Positions 46,652 through 54,748 of a stretch of DNA of 64,000 nucleotides are shown in pieces (position 1 is the stretch's first letter; every line of letters begins with the position of its first letter). The DNA is from Actinomycetes bacterium (GTDB taxonomy: Bacteria; Actinomycetota; Actinomycetes; Streptosporangiales; Streptosporangiaceae), in NCBI GenBank assembly GCA_021793235.1, contig JAJYTD010000007.1, positions 1-64,000 of the forward strand, in the 5' to 3' direction. The notes under the pieces were generated by a model. The model was not told where the DNA came from. It was given only the letters and a program-made list of their open reading frames with translations, and searched no databases. The translations under genes were made by a program, and so were the position numbers.

Positions 46652-46676
46652 CTCCGTGCCTCCTGTGACCTGAGTT

Positions 46677-46694
46677 TATAGGGAGTGGGGGTAT
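46677..46694 (-). promoter_or_regulatory. CsoR-like site proximal to copA
   Basis: TATAGGGAGTGGGGGTAT lies 25 bases before the copA ATG. Its ends TAT/ATA and G runs resemble the GTA...CCCC/GGGG...TAC pattern of CsoR copper repressor sites, though the dyad is imperfect. Confidence 0.4.
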
Positions 46695-46799
46695 TGCGTG
46701 ATCGGGGCGTCGCTCAGCGCCCAGGACCGGCCCGCCATTTCCGCCTCCCTGCCGCCTTCCGGATCCGGGGCGGCTGTTCGCCGATCCCTATGAATACCA

Positions 46800-46814
46800 T
46801 ACCCCCCTAGGGTA
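46800..46814 (-). promoter_or_regulatory. CsoR-like operator upstream of copA
   Basis: TACCCCCCTAGGGTA is a near-palindrome matching the TACCC-centre-GGGTA design of CsoR operators. It is about 150 bases before copA, close to a plausible -10-like TATGGT on the minus strand. Copper would release the repressor and induce copA. Confidence 0.6.
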
Positions 46815-46965
46815 ATTAGGAAGGTGTGCGCGTCCGAGAAAATTCCCCACGCAGCCGCTACCCGACGGCCGAGTCGGAACCTACGTTGTCCATGGGAACG
46901 GACCGTATCCGTGGGAATGGTCGACACCCACTGCCGTACCGTGAGCACCTGACGACGGGAGAAAC

Positions 46966-47556
46966 ATGCGTTATACCGATGCTCCTTCCACCGAGACCGA
47001 GATCCACATATCCGCACCCCTCGAGCGGGTCTGGGAGGTCGCCACCGACATCACCGTGTACGCGCGCCCCGGCGGGGAGCTTCAGCACACCCGATGGGCG
47101 GACGGCGTCTCTGGACCGCGGCTCGGCGCGCGCTTCATCGGGCGCAACCGCAATCCGCATATCGGCGAATGGGAGACCACCTCGGTCGTAGTCGAGTTCG
47201 ATCCCCCCTGGGCGTTCGCCTGGGACGTACTCAACAAAGGCGAGGCCATGGCCACCTGGCGGTTCGACCTCCGCCCGCTGGAAACCGGAACGGTGCTGCG
47301 CCAGTGGGTACGCATAGGCCCGGCGCCGTCCGGATTGAGCATGTTCATCGAGCGGAATCCGGACAAGGAAGAGGAGCTCATCGCCCGCCGCCTGGCCGAA
47401 CTGCGCGGCAACATGGCGGGCACCCTTGAAGTGATACGCGGCCTCGCCGAAGGCCGCTCCGCTCCAGCACCGCGATCGGACGCGGCCGAACCGTCCGGAC
47501 ACGGCCACCAGAAGGAAGAAGCCGCCCCCTCACCGATCACCATCCAACCCGACTAA
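46966..47556 (+). CDS. SRPBCC (START-like) family protein
   Basis: 196 residues; GGGAGAAAC before the ATG. The helix-grip fold is visible as [30 protein letters not shown], a strand with [15 protein letters not shown], then [20 protein letters not shown] and a long C-terminal helix ([25 protein letters not shown]). A Pro/Ser/Glu tail follows. Proteins of this group bind hydrophobic ligands, and many are polyketide-cyclase-like without catalytic proof. It is followed 10 bases later by ynfA. Confidence 0.85.
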   Translation: MRYTDAPSTETEIHISAPLERVWEVATDITVYARPGGELQHTRWADGVSGPRLGARFIGRNRNPHIGEWETTSVVVEFDPPWAFAWDVLNKGEAMATWRFDLRPLETGTVLRQWVRIGPAPSGLSMFIERNPDKEEELIARRLAELRGNMAGTLEVIRGLAEGRSAPAPRSDAAEPSGHGHQKEEAAPSPITIQPD

Positions 47557-47566
47557 CCTGACGGCC

Positions 47567-47905
47567 GTGACCGTCCTCAAATCGATCCTGTTGTTCGCCC
47601 TGGCCGCGCTCGCCGAGATCGGCGGCGCGTGGCTGGTCTGGCAGGGGGTGCGCGAGCACCGCGGGCTGCTCTGGGCCGGTGCGGGGGTGATCGCGCTGGG
47701 GCTCTACGGCTTCGTCGCCACCCTGCAGCCGGACGCGAACTTCGGCCGCGTCCTGGCGGCCTACGGCGGCATCTTCATCGCCGGGTCGCTGGGCTGGGGC
47801 ATGCTCATGGACGGCTTCCGTCCGGACCGCTACGACGTCATCGGCGCGGCCATCTGCCTCGTGGGCGTCTCCATCGTGATGTACGCGCCGCGCGGCGGTG
47901 CGTGA
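47567..47905 (+). CDS. ynfA: YnfA/UPF0060 family membrane protein
   Basis: 112 residues, GTG start, four hydrophobic helices. Family landmarks are [52 protein letters not shown] and a final VSIVMYAPR. YnfA proteins resemble small multidrug resistance transporters and give modest efflux of cationic compounds in enterobacteria. It is probably co-transcribed with the SRPBCC gene. Confidence 0.92.
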   Translation: MTVLKSILLFALAALAEIGGAWLVWQGVREHRGLLWAGAGVIALGLYGFVATLQPDANFGRVLAAYGGIFIAGSLGWGMLMDGFRPDRYDVIGAAICLVGVSIVMYAPRGGA

Positions 47906-47919
47906 ATCCGAACCGCGCG

Positions 47920-48519
47920 TCAGTCCGTCTTGAGCGCGAGCCGGGCGATCGGGCGTCCGCTGCTGGGATGGGGCGAGCAGGTGAACCCGGCCTTCTGGAA
48001 CATGTGGACCGTTCCCGTGTAGACCTCGGCGCTGGGCGCCCGGCCGCCGGCCGTGTCGACCGGATAGGCCTCCAGGATCCGCCCGCCGCTCGCCCGCGCG
48101 TACTCGATGGCGGCGTCCAGCAGCTGCAGGCCGAGGCCTCTGCGCCGACGGCGCGGCGGAAGCCAGAAGCAGACGACCGACCACACATCGGGCTCGTTCG
48201 GATCGATCGGCCGCACCGAACGCGACCGCGCCAGCCGGATGAAGTCCTGGCGCGGCGCGACCGACACCCATCCGCACGGTTCGGCGTCCTCATAGGCGAG
48301 CAGACCCGGAATACTGCCGCCGGCGGTCAGCCGGCGCAGCTCCTCGCGATTGGAGCGGCCGCGCTCGGCAGGCGGGCACGACACGCTTGCGGTGAAGTCT
48401 TTGGCCCGGCGGCGAAAGTACACACACCAGCAGTGCCCGTAGGCCCCAGTCCGCCCGAAGAGGCGCTCCAGGTCCTCCCACCGGTCCGGGGTGGCGGGCT
48501 CGATCGAGACGATGGTCAT
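47920..48519 (-). CDS. GNAT-family acetyltransferase
   Basis: 199 residues from ATG 48519 (GAGGGGG upstream). Acetyl-CoA-binding segment RRRRRGLGLQLLDAAIEYAR, with Arg/Gly-rich loop, after WSVVCFWLPP. An N-terminal part with GHCWCVYFRRRAKDF is found in a common actinobacterial GNAT subgroup. Substrate unknown. It is convergent with ynfA, 14 bases away. Confidence 0.85.
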   Translation of the reverse strand: MTIVSIEPATPDRWEDLERLFGRTGAYGHCWCVYFRRRAKDFTASVSCPPAERGRSNREELRRLTAGGSIPGLLAYEDAEPCGWVSVAPRQDFIRLARSRSVRPIDPNEPDVWSVVCFWLPPRRRRRGLGLQLLDAAIEYARASGGRILEAYPVDTAGGRAPSAEVYTGTVHMFQKAGFTCSPHPSSGRPIARLALKTD

Positions 48520-48660
48520 CTGACCCCCTCGGCACACGCACTACGGGTTGGTGACCCAGAACACTAGCGATTCAGGGCCATGTCCGACACCTTTCGGACG
48601 ACCGGATTTCAGTGGCTCCATGGCATCCGAGATCAGGGGTACAGCGGCCAGTGGAAATGA

Positions 48661-49509
48661 TCAGCGGTTCGATGCGGGCTGGTCCTGTTCCGGCCGCCGA
48701 GCGTTCTCCTGATCCCGGCGCAGCTCGGCTACCTCAGCGCGCAGGGCGCGGAGTTCGGCCATGACCGGATCCCCCAGGCCCTTGTCCGGTCGGAGTTCAT
48801 CATCCTGGTCTCCGCTGTCGTGTTCCAGCGCCTCGACCGCGACGGCGATGAAGAGGTTGAGGGCGATGAACGTCGACGTGAGGATGAAGCAGACGAAGAA
48901 GATCCAGGCCGCGGGCTGTTCTGCCATCACGGTCTTGGCGATCGCGCCCCAGCTGTCCCCGGTCATGATCTGGAACAGGGTGAACAGCGAGGACATGATG
49001 TCGCCGAAGTGCTGCGGCGCGCTGTTGCGGAACAGGTTCGTGGCCATCACCGCGGACACATAGAGCAGCAGCGCGACCAGAAACGAGATGGATGCCATAC
49101 CGGGCATGGCCTTGAACAGCCCGGTCACGACGTGGCGCAGTGTCGGGATGACCGAGAGCAGGCGCAGGACCCGCAGCACGCGGAGCATGCGCAGGACCGC
49201 GAACGGCCCCGACGCCGGCAGCAGGGCGATTCCGACGATGACGAGATCGAACCAGTTCCACGGGTCACGGAAGAACCGGAGCCGATGGGCGAAGATCCGC
49301 AGCGATAACTCGACCACGAACACCGCGAGGACGGACATGTCCACCAGGTGCAGCAGCGGCCCGTGTGCGGCCATGATCTCCGGCGACGTCTCTACTCCGA
49401 GCAGCAGGGCGTTGACCAGGATGAGGGTGAGGATGCCCGCGTGGAACCATCGAGCCTCCACAATCTCGCGAACGCGGCTTCGCATGGTCAACAGGCGGGC
49501 TCCATCCAT
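48661..49509 (-). CDS. Bacterial voltage-gated cation-channel-like protein (ion_trans) with unusual filter
   Basis: 282 residues from ATG 49509; ATG 49485 is possible. Six TM segments: S1-S3, an S4 with Arg every third residue (VLRMLRVLRVLRLLSVIPTLRHVV), then S5, pore and S6 (NLFIAVAVEALEHD). This is the 6-TM subunit of BacNav (NaChBac) channels, which form tetramers, and the C-terminal coiled coil (MAELRALRAEVAELRRDQE) fits that. The filter reads TLFQIMTGDSWG with Asp185, where BacNav has TLESW. The Glu-to-Asp and Leu-to-Gly changes may alter ion selectivity. Confidence 0.88.
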   Translation of the reverse strand: MDGARLLTMRSRVREIVEARWFHAGILTLILVNALLLGVETSPEIMAAHGPLLHLVDMSVLAVFVVELSLRIFAHRLRFFRDPWNWFDLVIVGIALLPASGPFAVLRMLRVLRVLRLLSVIPTLRHVVTGLFKAMPGMASISFLVALLLYVSAVMATNLFRNSAPQHFGDIMSSLFTLFQIMTGDSWGAIAKTVMAEQPAAWIFFVCFILTSTFIALNLFIAVAVEALEHDSGDQDDELRPDKGLGDPVMAELRALRAEVAELRRDQENARRPEQDQPASNR

Positions 49510-49690
49510 TTCTTCCGGTTGGCGACGTCGGCAGAGCCTACCCTCGCGCGAACACCCGATCGGCGCGGTATCCGGCCTCAGCAGCGGCCGGAGCCGGTCA
49601 CGGCCGGGCGTTCGGGGCCGGGCGTTCGGGCCTGGCAACAACGGGAGCGCGCTCACCCTCAAGCGACTGCCCATGCCGGGCGTACACACG

Positions 49691-49718
49691 CAGGCCCCCG
49701 CTCGAAGGCGGGGGCCTG
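49691..49718 (-). terminator. Terminator-like hairpin after the amino-acid symporter gene
   Basis: Perfect 11-bp arms CAGGCCCCCGC and GCGGGGGCCTG (49691-49701, 49708-49718) with a six-base loop, 44 bases beyond the symporter stop. On the plus strand it is followed by a T-rich stretch; on the minus strand it lacks one. Confidence 0.7.
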
Positions 49719-49761
49719 CCGTTGTTCTATTCGCTTTCCCGCCTCCCGCGGGGGTCTGCCG

Positions 49762-51225
49762 TCACTGGGCCGTGGTCTGCTCCGTGCTCCCCTCGCGCTC
49801 CTCGCGGGGCTCCCAGCACTCGATACCGCGCAGCTGCGGCAGCCGGTCACGGGTGAACACCGGGTCGATGCCCTGCTTGCGCTGGGCGACGTAGTCCTTG
49901 AGCACCAGTGCCGCGATACCCGCCAGCGGGGCGAGGGCGACCAGGTTGACCAGCGCCATGATGCCCATGGTCAGGTCGGCCAGGCTCCACACGATCTGGA
50001 CCGAACCGATGGAGCCGAGGAACGTGGCCACCAGGAAGGCCACCTTAAAGCCGTTCATGACGCCGGGCGAGCTGTTCATGAAGCCCACGTTGGCCTCACC
50101 GTAGTAGTAGTTGCCCAGCACCGAGCTGTAGGCGAGCAGCAGCAGGATGACCGTCAGCAGGTGCAGCGACCAGGTGCCCAGGCTGGACTCCAGCGCCTCC
50201 TGGGTCAGCAGGGGACCGCGCTCCTCACCATAGGTGGGGTTGGAGACCAGGATCACGAAGGCGGTCATGGAGCAGATGACCAGGGTGTCGAAGTAGACAC
50301 CGAAGGTCTGCACCAGGCCCTGCTTGACCGGGTGGCTGACCGACGCCGAGGCCGCGGCGTTCGGCGCCGAGCCCAGCCCCGCCTCGTTGGAGAACATGCC
50401 ACGCCGGACACCCTGAACGATGACCGTTCCGATGGTCGCGCCGGCGAACTGCTCGATCCCGAAGGCGCTCTTGACGATCATGGCGAAGACAGCGGGGATC
50501 TGGTCCGCGTTCAGCCCGACGACGACGAGACCCATCACGATGTAGAGCGCTGCCATGAACGGCACCAGCATCGCTGAGGTCTGCGCGATGCGCCGGACGC
50601 CGCCGAAGATCACCAGCGCGGTCAGCGCCACCACCAGCACGCCGACGAGCGGCGCCAGCCAGCCGGGAACCTCGGCGCCCGTGGCCTCGACCGATCCCGC
50701 GACCGCGCCGGAGATCGTGTTGCTCTGCACGGCGTTGAACACGAAGCCGAAGGTGAAGGTGATGGTGATGGCGAAGATGACGCCCAGCCACCGCGCTCCC
50801 AAGCCCTGCTGCATGTAGTAGGCGGGGCCGCCGCGGAAGCCGGCCTTATCGCGGACCTTGTAGAGCTGGGCCAGCGTCGATTCGACGAAGCTCGCCGCAC
50901 CGACGAGCAGCGCCATGATCCACATCCAGAAGACCGCACCGGGCCCGCCGACCGCGATCGCGCCGGCCACGCCGACGACGTTGCCCGTTCCGATCCGGGC
51001 CGCCGCGGAGATGGAGAAGGCCTGGAAGGAGGAGACGGACTTCTTTCCGTCAGGCGCGATTTCCGGGGCGCCCCGAAGGGTGCCGATCATATCCGGGATG
51101 AGTCGAAGTTGGACCCCGGCCAACCGGACCGTGAAGTAGATACTAAGGATCACCAGCAGCGGAATGAGCAACCACTGCCAGAAGAAATCAGAGAAGGCGA
51201 CGACCAAGTCGTTGATTTGCTCCAC
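49762..51225 (-). CDS. Alanine/glycine:cation symporter (AgcS family)
   Basis: 487 residues from GTG 51225, chosen for the AAAGGAG site ten bases before it; TTG 51264 is in frame. About eleven TM segments. Family signatures are AAARIGTGNVVGVAGAIAVGGPGAVFWMW, GGPAYYMQQGLG and FSNEAGLGSAPNAAA. AgcS carriers take up alanine or glycine with Na+ or H+. Closest named members are AlsT/DagA. A dyad lies in the A/T-rich leader upstream. Confidence 0.93.
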   Translation of the reverse strand: MEQINDLVVAFSDFFWQWLLIPLLVILSIYFTVRLAGVQLRLIPDMIGTLRGAPEIAPDGKKSVSSFQAFSISAAARIGTGNVVGVAGAIAVGGPGAVFWMWIMALLVGAASFVESTLAQLYKVRDKAGFRGGPAYYMQQGLGARWLGVIFAITITFTFGFVFNAVQSNTISGAVAGSVEATGAEVPGWLAPLVGVLVVALTALVIFGGVRRIAQTSAMLVPFMAALYIVMGLVVVGLNADQIPAVFAMIVKSAFGIEQFAGATIGTVIVQGVRRGMFSNEAGLGSAPNAAASASVSHPVKQGLVQTFGVYFDTLVICSMTAFVILVSNPTYGEERGPLLTQEALESSLGTWSLHLLTVILLLLAYSSVLGNYYYGEANVGFMNSSPGVMNGFKVAFLVATFLGSIGSVQIVWSLADLTMGIMALVNLVALAPLAGIAALVLKDYVAQRKQGIDPVFTRDRLPQLRGIECWEPREEREGSTEQTTAQ

Positions 51226-51383
51226 GACCCGTGATGCTCCTTTGCGTCGGGGGGATGGTGCCAACGCACGACCCTACCCGGACATAGAGCCATATTGTGG
51301 CCAAAATCAACATCTTATGAGATATAGATCATTTCGTGACCGGCGATGAGCCATAGCACGCCGCCGGCAGTCCGACCAAATTA

Positions 51384-51406
51384 ATCAATCTCTTATAGCG
51401 ATTGAT
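51384..51406. promoter_or_regulatory. Inverted repeat upstream of the symporter gene
   Basis: ATCAATC at 51384-51390 and GATTGAT at 51400-51406 are perfect 7-base arms around a nine-base centre, in an A/T-rich block about 160-180 bases before the symporter start. It could be an operator for the symporter or the small GNAT gene. Confidence 0.4.
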
Positions 51407-51468
51407 CCGTAACTCTTGGTGCAGAATTATTACGGTGAAATAAACAGCGGCGGATGAATGCGTACGCT

Positions 51469-51768
51469 CTACTCACCACCCGCTGTATCCGGACGCACCA
51501 GATCTACGTATTCGGGGTGCCGATTAATCCAGCCCTGGACGAAGGGACAACGGGGCACCACCGCCAGTCCCCGCGACCGCACGTCGTCCAGTGCCCCGCG
51601 CACCAGCGTCCCGCCCACTCCCTGCCCCTCATAGCTCGGATCGACCTTGGTGTGGGTGAGGACGAGCACCCCGTCGGACGGCGTGTACATTACGGACCCG
51701 GCGACGCGGTCGCCGTCCACGGCCTCATACCGCATGTTCAGCGGTACGTGTTTCACTTGCAGATCCAT
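51469..51768 (-). CDS. Small GNAT-like acetyltransferase (PF14542 type)
   Basis: 99 residues, a minimal GNAT fold: MRYEAVDGDRVAGSVMYTPSDG, then LTHTKVDPSYEGQGVGGTLVRGALDDVRSRGLAVVPRCPFVQGWINRHPEY. This is the YjdJ/Gcn5-related short family. The GQGVGG loop binds acetyl-CoA. The substrate is unknown. It stands alone between the symporter and the rRNA methyltransferase-like gene. Confidence 0.9.
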   Translation of the reverse strand: MDLQVKHVPLNMRYEAVDGDRVAGSVMYTPSDGVLVLTHTKVDPSYEGQGVGGTLVRGALDDVRSRGLAVVPRCPFVQGWINRHPEYVDLVRPDTAGGE

Positions 51769-51895
51769 GGCGTCCCCATGCTGATCGTCTGTGCCCGCCG
51801 AAGAACGAGCGGCCTTCCTCCGTTCTGTTTCCCGTCACCCGCCCGGTCAAGCTTCCCCAGCTCCGGGCGCTCGCTCTCGCGCCGCGGTGTCCCGG

Positions 51896-52621
51896 TCAGC
51901 GCCGAAGATCGGCCGCACGCAGCACGGCGGCTGCCCGGTTGCCGACGCGGACCCGTTCGAGAACGCGCACCCCGGAGACCGCTACCTTGCGGGCCCGCGC
52001 CACCACCGCGAGAACGGCGTGGTCGGGCAGCGCCGACGCAAGAGCACGTAGCAGCTCCACGACCGGATCCTCATCCGCGGGTTCCCCCACCCACCTCGTG
52101 AGGCCGCCGTACGGGACATCGGTGAGCACCACGTCCACGGGGCGCTCCGGCACCGCCGGCCGGAACGCGTCGCCCACCCGAACGGTGTGCGAAAGATCAC
52201 CGCCGAGCCGCGCCAGATCCGCGGCCAGCCTCCGGGCGGCCTCGGCACGCTCCAGGAAAGCCGGTCTGCCGAACTCCGCCGCGGCCCAGCGCAGTTCACG
52301 CTCACGCTCCGCCAGACCGTGGGCGGTCAGCAGGCCGAGGTTACGCTCGGCGATGCCCACGGCGTCGGTATCGACGTCCGTGGCAAGGACGTAGGCCAGC
52401 CGGTCGCGGTGCAGCAACCCGACCACCGTTGCCAGGTGCCCGCTGCCGCAGCACGGGTCCCACAGCGCCACGGGACCGTTGCCCACATGGGCCGCGGCTC
52501 GTTGGAAGAGTTCGCTCGCCAGGCGCACCGGGAATCCGGGACGGCCCGGCGCCGACCGCAGCACACACCCGCTCGCCAGATCGGAGTGGTCGACGTGCTC
52601 GGTCGCGTAGCGGTAGGCCAT
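51896..52621 (-). CDS. AviRa-like 23S rRNA guanine methyltransferase
   Basis: 241 residues from ATG 52621 (GGGAAGATGGGG upstream). It matches the avilamycin-resistance enzyme AviRa as I recall it, from YRYATEHVDHSDLASGCVLRSAPG and FPVRLASELFQRA through the SAM motif LWDPCCGSGHLATV to VVLTDVPYGGLTRW and the late SRK-like ARARKVAVSGVRVLERVRVG. AviRa methylates G2535 of 23S rRNA and gives resistance to orthosomycins (avilamycin, evernimicin). No orthosomycin genes are seen here, so it may be an intrinsic resistance or a housekeeping modification gene. tRNA-Asp lies 116 bases upstream. Confidence 0.85.
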   Translation of the reverse strand: MAYRYATEHVDHSDLASGCVLRSAPGRPGFPVRLASELFQRAAAHVGNGPVALWDPCCGSGHLATVVGLLHRDRLAYVLATDVDTDAVGIAERNLGLLTAHGLAERERELRWAAAEFGRPAFLERAEAARRLAADLARLGGDLSHTVRVGDAFRPAVPERPVDVVLTDVPYGGLTRWVGEPADEDPVVELLRALASALPDHAVLAVVARARKVAVSGVRVLERVRVGNRAAAVLRAADLRR

Positions 52622-52695
52622 GGCCCCATCTTCCCGGCTGCCGCGCCACATCCGTGCTCGGGCTCTGCGACACCGGGGCAGGCCGTGCGAACGGA

Positions 52696-52717
52696 AAAAG
52701 CCCGGGCCGTTCCGGCT
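52696..52717 (-). terminator. Probable terminator after tRNA-Asp
   Basis: On the minus strand an AGCCGG/CCGGGCT hairpin with one bulge is followed by TTTTT (52699-52695), about 20 bases past the tRNA 3' end. Confidence 0.55.
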
Positions 52718-52737
52718 CCGGTCTAGGATCTGGTCGG

Positions 52738-52812
52738 CGGTCCTGACGGGATTTGAACCCGCGGCCTCCACCTTGACAGGGTGGCGAGCACTCCTAACTG
52801 CTCCACAGGACC
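52738..52812 (-). tRNA. tRNA-Asp (GTC)
   Basis: 75 nt. Acceptor arms GGTCCTG/CAGGACC, anticodon stem CCACC/GGTGG around loop CTGTCAA with anticodon GTC, and the T-loop GGTTCAAATCC. Discriminator base G; CCA is not encoded. The sequence is identical to the tRNA-Asp at 57462-57536. Confidence 0.97.
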
Positions 52813-52954
52813 AGGCGGCGTGGTGAATCCTCCGCGCACACACCACTCTAGCGGTATCTGCGACCGGTCCGCGCCATCGCATGGCGCTCCCGATCCGCCG
52901 GATCCGGGGATCCGCCGCGCCGAATGGTGATGGCGGCGCCCCCGCCACGGGCGT

Positions 52955-53010
52955 ACCGGCGACCGGCGACCGGCGACCGGCGACCGGCGACCGGCGACCG
53001 GCGACCGGCG
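52955..53010. repeat. Tandem heptanucleotide repeat (ACCGGCG)8
   Basis: Eight uninterrupted copies of the 7-base unit ACCGGCG, plus a partial ninth, lie between tRNA-Asp and the aldehyde dehydrogenase gene, about 90 bases before its start. Both strands read through it as an endless Arg/Pro/Ala/Thr/Gly/Asp heptapeptide, which produces false open frames. Units of 7 are prone to slippage, so copy number may vary between strains. Confidence 0.9.
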
Positions 53011-53100
53011 ACCAGTAAGAGTATCGGCACATCCGGTGAGGATAGGAACCGGCCGGGTAGCGGTGGCGAACGGCCCGGCAACCGGCACTGGAGGATGGCC

Positions 53101-54576
53101 ATGGCTTCTTCGGACGTGTCCTACGACACCGAGGAATTCGAGCGCATGCCGATCGGCGGCCACTGGCGCACGGGCGGCTCCGAAGGCACGCGAGCCGACA
53201 CCGACCCCTACCGGGGCGGCACCCTGGTGGAGATCACCCTGGCGGACGCGGCCGACGTCGACGAGGCGTACCAGTCGGCCCGAGCAGCGCAACGGGAATG
53301 GACACAGCGGCTCCCGGCCGAACGCGCCGAGGTGCTGCGCCGCGCCGCGGACGTGCTCATCCGGCGCAAGGACCAGGTCATCGACTGGCTGATCCACGAG
53401 TCGGGCAGCACGCGAATCAAGGCCGAAGCCGAATGGAACGCCACACGTGCGGATTTCCTCGAAGCGGCGTCCTACCCCTACCGCGTGCAAGGGCAGATCC
53501 TACCGGCCGACGTCGCAGGCAAGGAGAGCCGTATCTACCGGCGGCCGCTCGGCGTGGTCGGGGTGATCAGTCCATGGAACTGGCCGCTCCACCTGTCGAA
53601 CAGGTCGGTGGCCCCCGCACTGGCGGTGGGCAACGGCGTGGTGCTGAAGCCGGCCAGCGACACCCCCGTCACCGGCGGACTCCTGCTGGCCAAGATCCTG
53701 GAAGAGGCGGGGCTGCCCGCGGGACTGCTCAACGTGATCATCGGGCGCGGTAGCGAGGTCGGGGACCCGATCGTGGAGCATCCCATCCCGCGGTTGATCT
53801 CCTTCACCGGATCCACCGAGGTCGGCCTCGGCATCAGGCAGAAGTCGCAGATCAAACGGACAGCGCTGGAACTCGGCGGCAACGGGCCCCTGGTCGTACT
53901 GGGCGACGCCGACCTCGGCAACGCGATCGACGCAGCGGTCTTCGGCTCCTTCTTCCACCAGGGCCAGCTCTGCATCCGCGCGAACCGCGTCATCGTCGAC
54001 GCCGCGGTACACGACGAGTTCGTGGAGCGCTTCGTCGACAAGGTGCGCGGCCTGCGCTCCGGTGACCCGGCCGAGGCGGAGACGGTCGTGGGCCCCATCA
54101 TCAACCGCAGCCAACTGGAATCCATCCAGGACAAGATCTCCCGCAGCCGCGATGCGGGGGCCGAGATCCTCCTCGACGGCGAAGCAACCGGGCCGACCGG
54201 GCTCCTGCTGCCGCCGCACGTGCTGCTCGGCGACAACAATGTGCCCACCGCAGCCGAGGAGGTGTTCGGCCCGGTCGCCACTGTGGTGCGGGCCCACGAC
54301 GAGGACCACGCGCTCAAACTCGCCAACGAGACCGAGCACGGCCTGTCCAGTTCCGTCTTCACCCGCGACATCGAACGCGGGACCCGGTTCGCCCAACTCA
54401 TCGACGCCGGCATGACCCACATCAACGACCAGCCGATCAACGACCAGGCCAACACCGCCTTCGGCGGGGAGAAGGAGTCCGGTGTGGGCCGGTTCGGCGG
54501 CGAGTGGGCGATCGAAGAGTTCACCACCGACCACTGGATCAGCGTGCAGCACACGCCCCGGCAGTTCCCGATGTGA
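53101..54576 (+). CDS. NAD(P)-dependent aldehyde dehydrogenase
   Basis: 491 residues from ATG 53101, with GGAGG at a proper distance (ATG 53095 is too close to it). Signatures: PWNWPLHLSNRSVAPALAVGN, nucleotide-binding FTGSTEVG, catalytic Glu in LELGGNGP, catalytic Cys in HQGQLCIRANR, and the late EVFGPVATVV and GLSSSVFTRD. It is closest in feel to the benzaldehyde/vanillin dehydrogenase group (YfmT-like), but the substrate cannot be assigned by eye. The gene stands alone; a heptanucleotide repeat lies in its upstream region. Confidence 0.95.
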   Translation: MASSDVSYDTEEFERMPIGGHWRTGGSEGTRADTDPYRGGTLVEITLADAADVDEAYQSARAAQREWTQRLPAERAEVLRRAADVLIRRKDQVIDWLIHESGSTRIKAEAEWNATRADFLEAASYPYRVQGQILPADVAGKESRIYRRPLGVVGVISPWNWPLHLSNRSVAPALAVGNGVVLKPASDTPVTGGLLLAKILEEAGLPAGLLNVIIGRGSEVGDPIVEHPIPRLISFTGSTEVGLGIRQKSQIKRTALELGGNGPLVVLGDADLGNAIDAAVFGSFFHQGQLCIRANRVIVDAAVHDEFVERFVDKVRGLRSGDPAEAETVVGPIINRSQLESIQDKISRSRDAGAEILLDGEATGPTGLLLPPHVLLGDNNVPTAAEEVFGPVATVVRAHDEDHALKLANETEHGLSSSVFTRDIERGTRFAQLIDAGMTHINDQPINDQANTAFGGEKESGVGRFGGEWAIEEFTTDHWISVQHTPRQFPM

Positions 54577-54673
54577 GCGGGTGCACGGGACGGCGAGGCA
54601 GACCAGGGACGTCCGGACACCGCCGCCTCTACCCCGCCGAACGGCCGCGGCATGCGCATGGCGGGATCCCGGC

Positions 54674-54704
54674 TTGCCCTTGCCGTTACGTCAACTCCTA
54701 CCTT
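54674..54704 (+). promoter_or_regulatory. MerR-type promoter of the TipA-like gene
   Basis: TTGCCC (54674-54679) and TACCTT (54699-54704) are separated by 19 bases, the over-long spacer typical of MerR-activated promoters. The spacer holds the dyad-like GCCGTTACGTCAAC. It lies 45 bases before the regulator start, consistent with autoactivation. Confidence 0.6.
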
Positions 54705-54748
54705 CGTCAGCATGGCCGGAGCGACCGGTCCGGCTGATGGGAGCGTTC

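Noticed and set aside
51226-51468. Glycine riboswitch before the AgcS symporter
   Set aside because: The A/T-rich leader lacks the conserved glycine-aptamer core; only a simple dyad is seen.
52955-53010. Possible CRISPR array
   Set aside because: The 7-base units are contiguous, with no spacers and no cas genes; it is a microsatellite.
52622-53032. An N-terminal extension of the AviRa-like protein on the minus strand
   Set aside because: It would run through the tRNA-Asp gene and the heptamer repeat, and a proper start with a ribosome site exists at 52621.
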